Assembly (NCBI RefSeq): GCF_000412185.1
Contig: NZ_ASJA01000008.1
Coordinates: forward strand, 62,001-126,000
DNA from: Euryhalocaulis caribicus
GTDB taxonomy: Bacteria > Pseudomonadota > Alphaproteobacteria > Caulobacterales > Maricaulaceae
Direction: 5' to 3'
DNA length: 64,000 nt
Shown: positions 1-7,738 of the stretch, one piece after another
How the letters are laid out: every line of letters starts with the position of its first letter
Position numbering within the stretch: the first letter of the stretch is position 1
Position numbers and translations under genes: made by a program
Notes under the pieces: model-generated
What the model saw: only the letters and a program-made list of their open reading frames with translations
Told to the model about the DNA's origin: nothing
Database searches by the model: none

Positions 1-67
1 CGTTGTTTGCGATCTGCAAGTCACACAGCATCGTGATAATGAGCCGTTCAGTAGGGGAAATTTCCAT
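1..67 (-). CDS. Partial CDS, possible YfbU-family protein (N-terminus only)
   Basis: On the minus strand an ATG at 67 opens a frame that runs off the left edge of the window: 22 codons reading MEISPTERLIITMLCDLQIA and onward. A good ribosome site (AAAGGAAG, 73-80 on this strand) precedes it. The S/T-x-x-E-R-L-I-hhh-M-L-C-D pattern resembles the start of YfbU-domain proteins, but the fragment is too short for a firm assignment. It diverges from the terminase operon, so 68-221 should hold divergent control sequences. It is likely a prophage accessory gene. Confidence 0.45.
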   Translation of the reverse strand, partial: MEISPTERLIITMLCDLQIANN

Positions 68-221
68 TGTTTGCTTCCTTTACAGTTGGTTAATGGTGGT
101 CATTAAATGGTGGCTTAATGTCCACATCGCTGTAGCGGTGGCGCCACACCTGAGATTAGAATCGGCGCAGGAATGCAACGCCCAGTTCGCTGCGGCTTGA
201 AAGAAATTCAAGGAATTCAAG

Positions 222-503
222 ATGGCCCAGCATGGCGGCAAACGGACCGGCGCCGGCCGCAAACCCGGAAAGGTGAGCAGAGCAAAACGCCAGCTCTCCG
301 CCATGGCGAAGGACCATGCGGAAGCTGCGCTTGAAACGCTGGTGAGCATCGCCCGCGATGGCGGCGCTCCGGCCGCCGCCCGCGTCTCCGCCTCGACCGC
401 TATTCTCGACCGCGCCTATGGCAAGCCGGTGCAGGCGCTCAATCTGGGTGGAGAGGTAAAGGTAAAGACCCTTGCCGACTTCTACGGCCAGTCAGGGGAA
501 TAG
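222..503 (+). CDS. Terminase small subunit-like protein
   Basis: A 93-residue protein starting with the GGKRTGAGRKPG pattern typical of small terminase or DUF5681-like DNA-binding proteins encoded just before large terminases. The basic N-terminus is followed by a predicted helical segment (about 28-75). In the family the small subunit recognises the packaging site and hands DNA to the large subunit. Its 3' end overlaps the large-subunit frame by 32 bases, which supports coupled translation. The assignment rests on the motif and position; the sequence itself is short and weakly diagnostic. Confidence 0.7.
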   Translation: MAQHGGKRTGAGRKPGKVSRAKRQLSAMAKDHAEAALETLVSIARDGGAPAAARVSASTAILDRAYGKPVQALNLGGEVKVKTLADFYGQSGE

Positions 504-1911
504 CGAGGAGCCGACCCTCAATCCGGCTCTCAAGGATTTCTGGACGACACGGGCGCGGGAGCGCGTTCTCTATGGCGGGCGGTCCAGCTCAAAATCATGG
601 GACGCGGCCGGGTTTGCGATCTTTCTGGCGTCCAATTACCGCGTCAAATTCCTGTGCGTCAGGCAGTTCCAGAACAAGATCGCGGAGAGCGTTTACACGC
701 TCCTGAAAATCCAGATCGAACGCTTCGGCCTGCAGGGTGAATTCACGGTCCTGCGCGACTCCATCGTGCATAACCGCACCGGTTCGGAATTTATCTTCTA
801 CGGCCTGTGGCGTCATATTGACGAGATCAAGTCCACTGAAGGCGTGGATGTCTGCTGGATTGAAGAGGCTCACAACCTCACGAAAGAGCAGTGGGACATT
901 CTGGAGCCAACTCTGCGGAGCGAGGCGAGCCAGTTCTGGATCATCTTCAACCCGCGCCTGGTGACGGATTTCGTCTACCGGAAGTTCGTTGGCTCCGGCC
1001 CATCAGAACGCATCAAGGGCAAAATTTACGGTAAGATCGGCGCCACGATCCGCCGCAAGATCAATTTCGACGAGAATCCTTTCCTCTCGCAGACCATCCT
1101 CAAGGTGATCGCGCGGAAGAAGGACGAGGACGAGGACGAATACCGGCACATCTATCTTGGCGAGCCGCGCGAGGACGACGACAGCGTCATCATCAAGCGG
1201 TCCTGGATCATGGCGGCGATCGACGCACACAAGAAGCTGGGCGTCGAGCCCAGCGGACTGAAGCGAATTGGCTTCGATGTAGCCGATAGCGGCGACGATA
1301 AGAACGCCAGCGTTCTGGTTCATGGCGGCGTGGCGTTGGCCGTGGATGAATGGAAGGGCCGTGAAGACGAGCTCCTGAAATCGGCCTCCCGCGTTCATGC
1401 GCTGGCCGCCCAGCACGACGCGGAGATCGATTACGACAGCATCGGGGTAGGGGCGTTCGCTGGCGGCCACTTCAAAGCGCTCAACGAGGAAAAGGGCGCC
1501 CGGGTCGCATATCACCGCTTCAATGCCGGCGGCGAGGTGATGCACAAGGAGCGGCGCATCGACCCGGATGATCCGAAGAGTCCGAAGAACGGTGATTACT
1601 ACGCCAACCTGAAGGCCCAGACATGGTGGGAGGTCGCAAACCGCTTCCGCAAGACGTTCAACGCGGTCACCAAGGGCGAGGAAATCTGCCCTGACGACAT
1701 GATCAGCATATCCAGCGACTGCGACCATCTGGACACGCTGGTCGATGAGCTTTCGACGCCGCGCCGCGATTTCGACGCCCGCGGCAAGGTGAAGGTCGAG
1801 AGCAAGAAGGATCTGGAAAAGCGGGACATCCCGTCCCCGAACAAAGCGGACGCCTTCATTTCGGCCTTCGCGCCGCGCGCCAAGACCTACACACTTGCAG
1901 GGGTCCGTTGA
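472..1911 (+). CDS. Terminase large subunit (PBSX/TerL type)
   Basis: A 479-residue packaging ATPase and nuclease. The Walker A-like loop GGRSSSKS is at residues 35-42 and the Walker B WIEEAH at about 129-134. The C-terminal RNase H-like nuclease shows its first acidic motif FDVADSGDD near 268 and a second acidic stretch (DYDSIGVGAFAG) further on. The only plausible start is TTG at 472, inside the small-subunit gene; no ATG or GTG lies in frame before the conserved ATPase core. The stop overlaps the portal start (TGATG). In this family the enzyme pumps DNA into the prohead through the portal and cuts the concatemer. Confidence 0.93.
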   Translation: MPTSTASQGNSEEPTLNPALKDFWTTRARERVLYGGRSSSKSWDAAGFAIFLASNYRVKFLCVRQFQNKIAESVYTLLKIQIERFGLQGEFTVLRDSIVHNRTGSEFIFYGLWRHIDEIKSTEGVDVCWIEEAHNLTKEQWDILEPTLRSEASQFWIIFNPRLVTDFVYRKFVGSGPSERIKGKIYGKIGATIRRKINFDENPFLSQTILKVIARKKDEDEDEYRHIYLGEPREDDDSVIIKRSWIMAAIDAHKKLGVEPSGLKRIGFDVADSGDDKNASVLVHGGVALAVDEWKGREDELLKSASRVHALAAQHDAEIDYDSIGVGAFAGGHFKALNEEKGARVAYHRFNAGGEVMHKERRIDPDDPKSPKNGDYYANLKAQTWWEVANRFRKTFNAVTKGEEICPDDMISISSDCDHLDTLVDELSTPRRDFDARGKVKVESKKDLEKRDIPSPNKADAFISAFAPRAKTYTLAGVR

Positions 1912-3806
1912 TGGAAATCACGTTCGACACGCTGAAAAACCTCGTCGCAGGCCTGTTCACAGGCAAGGACAAATCCGCCGCGGACCGTTGGCATTTCGAG
2001 GAGCTGGATCGCGCGGCGCTGGACGCGGCCTATCGGGGCGACTGGATCGCGCGCAAGATTGTGGACGCGCCCGCGCTCGACATGACGCGCCAATGGCGCA
2101 CATGGCGCGGATCGAAGGAACAGGTCGAGGCCATGAAGGCGCTGGAGGATGATTTCAATCTCCAGCTGAAGGTCTACCAGGCAATCACCAAGGCGCGGCT
2201 TTATGGCGGGGCGGCTTTGGTCATGGGCGTCGAGCAAGGTGCGCCGGAGGAGGCGCTTCGCCCGGACAGCATAAAGAGGGGCGCGCTCAAATACATTCAT
2301 GTGATGTCGCGATGGGAGATCAGCGCGGGAACGCGGATCGCCGACATCGAGAGCCCCTGGTATGGGGAGCCGGAGGAATACACCATCACCACAAGGGCGG
2401 GCGCGACGCAGCGCGTTCACCCCTCTCGCGTGGTGCGCCTTTCCGGCGCCGAACTGCCAGACCCCAATTATGCCCCGCATGGCTGGGGCGACAGCATCCT
2501 GCAATCGGTGAATGACGCGGTTCATAACGCCGCGCTCGCCTCGCAAGGCATCGCCTCGCTGATTCACGAGGCCAAGGTGGACGTAATCCGCGTGCCGGAC
2601 CTGATGGAGCACCTGACCTCGGAGGAGTCGACCAACCGGCTTACCGAGCGCTTCACCCTGGCCGCCACCATGAAGTCCATCAACAACACCCTCCTGCTGG
2701 ACAAGGAAGAGGAGTGGGAGCGCAAGCAGATCAGCTTCTCGCAGATGCCGGAGCTGATCTCCACCTATATGCAAATCGCGGCCGGCGCGGCTGACATTCC
2801 CGCGACCCGGCTTCTTGGCCAGGCCCCCAAGGGCATGAACGCCACAGGCGAGAGTGATCTGCGCAATTATTACGATCGCCTCAAAGGCGAGCAGGAACTA
2901 ACCGTCGGCCCCGCCATGGAGCGGCTGGACGAGGTGATGATCCGCTCTGCGCTTGGCTCCCGTCCCGCCGAGGTGGGGTATGAATGGGTCTCGCTCTGGC
3001 AGCTTCCCGAGAAGGAGCAGGCCGAGATCGGCAAGCTACGAGCCGAGACGACCGAGAAATACGCCAATACCGGCCTGATCCCCTCGCAGGCCCTGTCGAA
3101 GGGCGTGGTCAGCCAGCTCGTCGAGAGCGGGGAATATCCGGGCCTTGAAGAGGGCATGGAGGAATTCGAGACCGGGGCGGAGGGCTTCGACCCGGAGGCG
3201 GGCGATCCGCACGAGGATGAGCCTGAGCCCGAGGCCGGGAGCGATCCGCAGGGACAGGAAGACGCCGCGCCGCGCATCGTCCGAATGGGCGACTCCAAGG
3301 CCCTGGTCCGCCCGCGGGCTATCCCGGCGCAGGACGCCCGCCCGCGCACTCTCTATGTCAGCCGCCGGGTGCTGAACGCCGAAGAGATCGCGGCGCATTT
3401 CCGGGGGCAGGGCTTTGCCAGCCTGGTCGAACCGGAAGACATGCACGTTACGCTGATCTTCAGCCGCCTGCCGGTGGACTGGTTCAAGATCGGGGAGAGC
3501 TGGGCCGGCTCCGGCGAGGACGGAAGCCTGACGGTATCGCCGGGCGGTCCGCGCGCCCTGGAGGAGCTCGACGGCGGCGCGGCGGTGCTGGAATTCGCCT
3601 CGAACGAGCTGCGGTGGCGCCATGAGCGCATGGTGGAGCTGGGCGCGCACACCGATCGCGAGGAATACCGCCCGCATATCACGCTGACCTATGGCGATGC
3701 GCCTGACCTGCAGGGCGTGGAGCCGTGGACAGGCAAGATTGTGCTGGGTCCGGAAATCTTTGAGGAAATCATCGAGGACTGGAAGGCGAAGGTCCGGGAA
3801 GGTTAG
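1911..3806 (+). CDS. Portal protein (DUF1073) fused to Acb1-like 2H phosphoesterase
   Basis: A 631-residue protein with two parts. Residues 1 to about 415 match the DUF1073 portal family (for example GWGDSILQSVND, and LLGQAPKGMNATGESD). An acidic, low-complexity linker (about 415-460) leads to a C-terminal domain of about 150 residues. This domain carries two H-x-T motifs, MHVTLIF (His512) and PHITLTY (His589), the catalytic pair of 2H phosphoesterases, with the spacing seen in the anti-CBASS nuclease Acb1. Acb1 of phage T4 hydrolyses cyclic oligonucleotide alarms of CBASS; DUF1073 proteins with this tail are associated with that family. That this copy is active is inference. ATG 1911 overlaps the terminase stop. 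Confidence 0.9.
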   Translation: MEITFDTLKNLVAGLFTGKDKSAADRWHFEELDRAALDAAYRGDWIARKIVDAPALDMTRQWRTWRGSKEQVEAMKALEDDFNLQLKVYQAITKARLYGGAALVMGVEQGAPEEALRPDSIKRGALKYIHVMSRWEISAGTRIADIESPWYGEPEEYTITTRAGATQRVHPSRVVRLSGAELPDPNYAPHGWGDSILQSVNDAVHNAALASQGIASLIHEAKVDVIRVPDLMEHLTSEESTNRLTERFTLAATMKSINNTLLLDKEEEWERKQISFSQMPELISTYMQIAAGAADIPATRLLGQAPKGMNATGESDLRNYYDRLKGEQELTVGPAMERLDEVMIRSALGSRPAEVGYEWVSLWQLPEKEQAEIGKLRAETTEKYANTGLIPSQALSKGVVSQLVESGEYPGLEEGMEEFETGAEGFDPEAGDPHEDEPEPEAGSDPQGQEDAAPRIVRMGDSKALVRPRAIPAQDARPRTLYVSRRVLNAEEIAAHFRGQGFASLVEPEDMHVTLIFSRLPVDWFKIGESWAGSGEDGSLTVSPGGPRALEELDGGAAVLEFASNELRWRHERMVELGAHTDREEYRPHITLTYGDAPDLQGVEPWTGKIVLGPEIFEEIIEDWKAKVREG

Positions 3807-3810
3807 GACC

Positions 3811-4614
3811 GTGGACTACGACCTGCCCGCTCTTGCGAAAAAGGCCGGGCTCAAACGCACGGTTACGCTGCGGGAAATCCAGATCACGCAGACCTTGCAG
3901 AAAGACCTCTACCGCATCGCCAACCGCTCCCTGCTGGCTTGGCGCAAACAGGTCTCCGTACGGATCCTCCCGGTCTATGCGTCGTCTCTGGCGGGCCTGA
4001 CGCGGGATGATGTGGCCGATGACATGAAGGAGGCCCTGCGGCTTTCCGAGGCGCTGGTGGCCGCTGTGGCCGTCGAGGTCTCGGCAGATGTCGCGGACTG
4101 GGTGCAAGAGGTGCTGCGCTGGCACCGCGGCGCGTGGGCGGCGCGCGTGGCCTCTGGCGTCGGGGTGGACGTTTTTCCTTTCGTGGATCTGCGGACGCAG
4201 GATGCGCGCATCAAGGCGTTCCTGGAGCGGATTACGAGCCTGATACGCGATATCGACGCCAACGCCCGCAAGGACGTAGCCGAGACGATCTGGCGGGGCC
4301 TGACGCAACAGACACCGCGCCGGCAGATGGCGAAAGAGCTTGCCGAGCGGCTGAATATCGGCCGGCGCCGGGCCAACCTGATCGCGGTGGACCAGTCACA
4401 GAAGCTGGCTCAGGAGCTTAACCGCATCCGGCAGGAAGAGGCCGGGATTACGCATTACCGCTGGGTTCACAGCGGCAAGCAGAATTACCGCGAGGCGCAC
4501 AAGGCGCGCAACGGAAAGACTTACAAGATGGGCGAGCCGCGCGGCGATGAACCCGGAATGGCGATTTACTGCGGATGTACGGGCGCGGCGGTGATTGAGG
4601 CGGAAGAGGAATGA
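3811..4614 (+). CDS. Phage head morphogenesis protein (SPP1 gp7 / Mu F-like)
   Basis: A 267-residue minor head protein placed directly after the portal, as usual. GTG 3811 follows a GGAAGG ribosome site and comes four bases after the portal stop; the longer upstream frame overlaps portal coding sequence and is unlikely. The C-terminus has the family signature: a Trp-containing strand (YRWVHSGKQNYREAHKARNG) followed by a Gly/Glu-rich segment and a short Cys pair (CGC near 250). Family members bind the portal and help assemble the capsid interior, and sometimes are injected. The stop overlaps the next start (ATGA). Confidence 0.85.
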   Translation: MDYDLPALAKKAGLKRTVTLREIQITQTLQKDLYRIANRSLLAWRKQVSVRILPVYASSLAGLTRDDVADDMKEALRLSEALVAAVAVEVSADVADWVQEVLRWHRGAWAARVASGVGVDVFPFVDLRTQDARIKAFLERITSLIRDIDANARKDVAETIWRGLTQQTPRRQMAKELAERLNIGRRRANLIAVDQSQKLAQELNRIRQEEAGITHYRWVHSGKQNYREAHKARNGKTYKMGEPRGDEPGMAIYCGCTGAAVIEAEEE

Positions 4615-4901
4615 CGGCGGACGATATCGTTCAAATCATCTTTGCCTGCATGGCTGAACAGGCCGAAAGCGGCGAAGGGGCTCCTGATCTCATGATCGGA
4701 GCCGACGACCTCTCCAGCGTCATGCTGGATGGCTATTATGATCTCCGCCACGTTGCTGAAACCGTGGCCGCGCATGTGCCGGCGCCCCGCGAAGATGGAA
4801 AAGACCCCAACGCCCCGGGCGAGGTGGCGGTGGAAGGCGGGCAGATCGTTATCCGCTTGAATCCTGATCAGTGTTTTGGTCCGCGCCCCGCGCCTTCATA
4901 G
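4611..4901 (+). CDS. Hypothetical phage protein
   Basis: A 96-residue protein of no recognised family, translationally coupled to the upstream gene by ATGA overlap. The N-terminal half is predicted helical and acidic (pattern ADDIVQIIFACMAEQAESG), and a short beta-like stretch lies near residue 80. Its end overlaps the next gene by 31 bases. It opens a three-gene insert that lies between the head morphogenesis gene and the capsid protease gene, where structural genes are normally adjacent. Confidence 0.6.
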   Translation: MTADDIVQIIFACMAEQAESGEGAPDLMIGADDLSSVMLDGYYDLRHVAETVAAHVPAPREDGKDPNAPGEVAVEGGQIVIRLNPDQCFGPRPAPS

Positions 4902-5476
4902 GCGAGCGGGGTTTCATTCTTGGTGGCGGGCCGTCGCTGAAAGGCTTCGACCCCGACCCGATACGGGGGCGGGGCCGGGTGATCGCCGCCAACAACGCCG
5001 CGTTGGACATCATGCCGGACGCGGACGTGCTGTTTGCCGCGGATCGCCGCTGGTTCAAATGGAACGCTGACAGGCTCAAGGCGAACGGTAGCCTCTGGCG
5101 TGTGGGCCGCGAGCGGCAGGAACCGCGAGAGCCAACACCCTGGCCGCTTCACGTCATGCGTCACGACGCCAATCTGACGCTATCGACGCGCGCTGACACG
5201 CTGGCCGGGAAATGCTCGGGCGGCATGTGCATCAATCTCGCCTTTCTCATGGGCGCGAAGGAGATCGTTCTTCTCGGCTTCGACATGAGGCCCGGAAACT
5301 ATCACGAGGCGCACCAGAGCCCGACGGCGGCGCATCTGTATGCGAATGATTTCCGGCCCGCGATCGAACGCATGGCGCCGGAGCTGGCGGCCAGAGGCGT
5401 GAGGGTGGTGAACGCGACGCCGGGAAGCGCTCTGACCTGTTTTCCGGCCGTGTCTTTCGGGGAGACGCTGACATGA
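4871..5476 (+). CDS. DUF115-like / MptE-like Rossmann protein
   Basis: A 201-residue protein with GTG start at 4871. The loop GGGPSLKGFD (residues 18-27) and the following AANNAALDIMPDADVLFAAD pattern resemble the nucleotide-binding N-terminus of DUF115/6-hydroxymethylpterin pyrophosphokinase MptE-like proteins, including bacterial Maf-type glycosyltransferase-related proteins. A later segment, KEIVLLGFDM then a His-containing loop, fits the same fold. The biochemical role in phages is not established. The gene overlaps both neighbours and precedes a sulfotransferase, so a role in modifying a surface glycan or virion is a plausible inference only. Confidence 0.6.
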   Translation: MFWSAPRAFIGERGFILGGGPSLKGFDPDPIRGRGRVIAANNAALDIMPDADVLFAADRRWFKWNADRLKANGSLWRVGRERQEPREPTPWPLHVMRHDANLTLSTRADTLAGKCSGGMCINLAFLMGAKEIVLLGFDMRPGNYHEAHQSPTAAHLYANDFRPAIERMAPELAARGVRVVNATPGSALTCFPAVSFGETLT

Positions 5477-6087
5477 TCCTCATCACCGGCGCGGCGCGCT
5501 CCGGAACGTCGCTGACCACGCAGATATTGAAGGCGCATGGCTGCTGGCTGGGGAGCGCGGTCAACAGCCTCTACGAGAACACGGATATTCGGGAGCAGGT
5601 GCTCAAACCCTATCTGCGGGCCGTGGACGCCGACCCTCTGGGTCAGGACCCGCTGCCGGACACGGGAGACCTGCCGCCGCATCATGGCCTGTGCCGCGCG
5701 ATTGCCGAGCGCATGGAGGGCGGGCCGGGGCGCTGGGCCTACAAGGACGCCAAGCTGGCGCTTGTCTGGCCGGCCTGGGCGAAGATGTTTCCCGAGGCGA
5801 AATGGGTCATCGTCCGGCGCAAAACCGAAGAGATTGTCGAAAGCTGCATCAAGGCCTCCTTCATGCGCGCGCACGGCGAGGACCGGGCCGCGTGGGCGCG
5901 CTGGGTTGAAGAACACGAGCGGCGATTCGAGGCGATGATGACCGCGGGACTGGACGCCATCGAGGTTTGGCCGCGCAAATTCATCGACGACCCGGAGGCT
6001 TTTCGCCCGGTCGCGGAGCATTGCGGGCTGGAATTCAACGCGAGCGCGGTTTGCGGCGCGATCAACCCGGATCGCTATCACAAATAG
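5473..6087 (+). CDS. Sulfotransferase-like P-loop protein (first copy)
   Basis: A 204-residue protein with a PAPS-type phosphosulfate-binding loop at the extreme N-terminus (ITGAARSGTSLTT, residues 4-16), and the VIVRRKTEEIVESC pattern of the downstream strand and helix where sulfotransferases contact the 3'-phosphate. The length suits the small bacterial and phage sulfotransferase families. ATG overlaps the DUF115-like stop (ATGA). A donor-dependent sulfation of a host or virion glycan is the obvious hypothesis; the acceptor is unknown, and some P-loop relatives act as kinases. A second such gene occurs at 23337-24074 in the same prophage. Confidence 0.7.
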   Translation: MILITGAARSGTSLTTQILKAHGCWLGSAVNSLYENTDIREQVLKPYLRAVDADPLGQDPLPDTGDLPPHHGLCRAIAERMEGGPGRWAYKDAKLALVWPAWAKMFPEAKWVIVRRKTEEIVESCIKASFMRAHGEDRAAWARWVEEHERRFEAMMTAGLDAIEVWPRKFIDDPEAFRPVAEHCGLEFNASAVCGAINPDRYHK

Positions 6088-6101
6088 ACCAGGAGGGGCT
6101 T

Positions 6102-7235
6102 ATGCAGCTCCATGACACGCTCGCGCTGGATAGCGTGCGGCGCACCACTGACGGCTATCTGGCCGCTGATGTTCGGGTCGCGCGCACGGGAATCCAGACT
6201 TATCTCGGCATCGAGGTTGACCCGAAAGGCGAGCGTTTTGCCGCCGACCAGATTGTCCGCGTCTATCGCCCCGAAGGGGAGGTCTTCAACAAGGACGCCC
6301 TGCACAGCTTTGCTCACCGTCCGGTGACGCTGGACCATCCCAGCGAAGCTGTGACGGCTGACAACTGGCGCAAATACGCCGTTGGCCAGACGGGGGACGA
6401 GGTGGCGCGCGACGGAGAGTTTGTCCGCGTGCCCATGGTGCTCATGGACGCGGAGGCCATCAAGGCGGTCGAGGACGGCCGTAAGGAGCTGTCCATGGGC
6501 TACTCGACGGAACTGCGGTTCGAGGACGGCGTGACCCCCGACGGGGAGGCTTATGACGCCGTGCAGACCGCAATGAAGATGAACCATCTCGCAGTTGTTC
6601 GCCGTGCGAGGGGCGGTTCTGACCTGAAAATCGGCGACGACCACAAAGGAGACCGGTCCATGACTGACCGTAATACGAGCCTCGTCGTGGACGGGGTCAC
6701 CGTTGCACTGCCCGCGCAGGACGCGCAGATCGTGCAGCGCCATATCGCCAAGCTTGAAAAGGACGCGGATACCGCCGGCAAGGCGCTCTCCGACGCCAAG
6801 GACGAGCACGACAAGGCCATCGAGGCCAAGGACACGGAAATCGGCGAGCTGAAAGCCAAGCTGAAAGACGCCGAGGACAAGGCCGTGTCCGATGAGGACC
6901 TGGACAAGCTGGTCGCCGACCGCGCCGCGCTGGTGGCGTCGGTACAGGCGCTGGATTCGTCCATCGAAACCAAGGGCGTGAAAGACGCCGACCTTCGCCG
7001 CGCCGCGGTGGCTTCCAAGTATGGTGACGACTTCGCCAAGGACGCCTCCGATGCGGAGATCGCCGGCATCTTCAAGGCCATCGCCAAGGACGTGAAGCCC
7101 GCCGACCCGCTGGCCCGCGCCCTGAGCGACACGAAACCGTCGAATGACGGCAACCCGCAGACGGTCCGCGACGCGGCCCATGCGGACTACATCAAGCGCC
7201 TGAACGGCGCTGACGATCAGAAGGAGACCCGCTAA
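6102..7235 (+). CDS. DUF2213 capsid maturation protease with C-terminal scaffold
   Basis: A 377-residue protein. ATG 6102 follows a strong AGGAGGGG site; the longer upstream frame overlaps the sulfotransferase gene. Residues 1 to about 180 match DUF2213, a phage prohead protease-type domain: conserved AHRPVTLDHPSEAV (about 68-81) and LSMGYSTEL (about 132-140). Residues 187-377 are Lys/Glu/Asp/Ala-rich coiled coil typical of scaffolds. In the family the protease cleaves the scaffold and matures the capsid. An internal in-frame start (6660) could make the scaffold alone. The stop overlaps the decoration gene start (TAATG). Confidence 0.83.
   Translation: MQLHDTLALDSVRRTTDGYLAADVRVARTGIQTYLGIEVDPKGERFAADQIVRVYRPEGEVFNKDALHSFAHRPVTLDHPSEAVTADNWRKYAVGQTGDEVARDGEFVRVPMVLMDAEAIKAVEDGRKELSMGYSTELRFEDGVTPDGEAYDAVQTAMKMNHLAVVRRARGGSDLKIGDDHKGDRSMTDRNTSLVVDGVTVALPAQDAQIVQRHIAKLEKDADTAGKALSDAKDEHDKAIEAKDTEIGELKAKLKDAEDKAVSDEDLDKLVADRAALVASVQALDSSIETKGVKDADLRRAAVASKYGDDFAKDASDAEIAGIFKAIAKDVKPADPLARALSDTKPSNDGNPQTVRDAAHADYIKRLNGADDQKETR
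6645..6662 (+). promoter_or_regulatory. Internal ribosome binding site and start for free scaffold
   Basis: Within the protease/scaffold gene, AAAGGAG at 6645-6651 lies eight bases before an in-frame ATG at 6660-6662. The start falls exactly at the junction between the DUF2213 protease domain and the coiled-coil scaffold. This is the arrangement of nested protease/scaffold genes such as lambda C/Nu3. Confidence 0.65.
6660..7235 (+). CDS. Nested scaffold protein (alternative in-frame product)
   Basis: A predicted 191-residue product identical to residues 187-377 of the protease/scaffold protein, made from the internal ATG at 6660. It is highly charged, with a long heptad-like stretch (LEKDADTAGKALSDAKDEHD and beyond) and few aromatic residues, as in scaffolding proteins that template the prohead and are then removed. 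Its existence is inferred from the well-spaced internal ribosome site and domain boundary, with known precedents; there is no independent proof in the sequence. Confidence 0.55.
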   Translation: MTDRNTSLVVDGVTVALPAQDAQIVQRHIAKLEKDADTAGKALSDAKDEHDKAIEAKDTEIGELKAKLKDAEDKAVSDEDLDKLVADRAALVASVQALDSSIETKGVKDADLRRAAVASKYGDDFAKDASDAEIAGIFKAIAKDVKPADPLARALSDTKPSNDGNPQTVRDAAHADYIKRLNGADDQKETR

Positions 7236-7678
7236 TGGCTGTCGTTCAATCCACCTATTCCGAGGCCATGACGGCGGCTGTCGCCGGCCATGTCGCCAAC
7301 ATGGAACTCTCCAACGCGATTACTCGCGCTGTAGAGGATGAAGCCGGCATCGGCTTCGGCAAGGCTGTGTTCCAGGGCACGGCCGACAAAGAGATCACCG
7401 CAACCGCCTCCGCGGCGTTTGTCGGCATTACCGTCAAGGATGTGACCGTCGAGAACGACGACGCGGCTGACGAATATGCCGAAGGCGTCGACGCGGCGGT
7501 GCTCACCCAGGGCGTTATCTGGGTGACGGCGGGCGGAGACGTTGAAGCGGGTGAAGCCGCTGGCGTTGCCGCTGACGGAGACTTCGAGGAAAGCGCTTCG
7601 GGCATCACGATGCTCTCGGGCGTGACGTTCGTCGACTCCGGCGCTGATGGCGATCTCGTTCGCATTCGCCTGAAATAA
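7235..7678 (+). CDS. Capsid decoration/cement protein (DUF2190)
   Basis: A 147-residue Ala/Val/Gly-rich beta-strand protein. Features of the DUF2190 family are visible: an N-terminal helix-like segment, then VGITVKDVTVEN, GVIWVTAGGDVEAGEAAGV and a C-terminal strand VRIRLK. DUF2190 proteins sit between protease/scaffold and major capsid genes and stabilise the capsid surface. The start overlaps the upstream stop by one base. The following 60 bases contain only a short GC-rich stretch and the AAGAAGGAA site for the capsid gene. Confidence 0.8.
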   Translation: MAVVQSTYSEAMTAAVAGHVANMELSNAITRAVEDEAGIGFGKAVFQGTADKEITATASAAFVGITVKDVTVENDDAADEYAEGVDAAVLTQGVIWVTAGGDVEAGEAAGVAADGDFEESASGITMLSGVTFVDSGADGDLVRIRLK

Positions 7679-7738
7679 GGCCAACCGAAACAAAGGCCCG
7701 CCGCGAGGCGCGCTGTGCCCTAAGAAGGAACCTTTATC

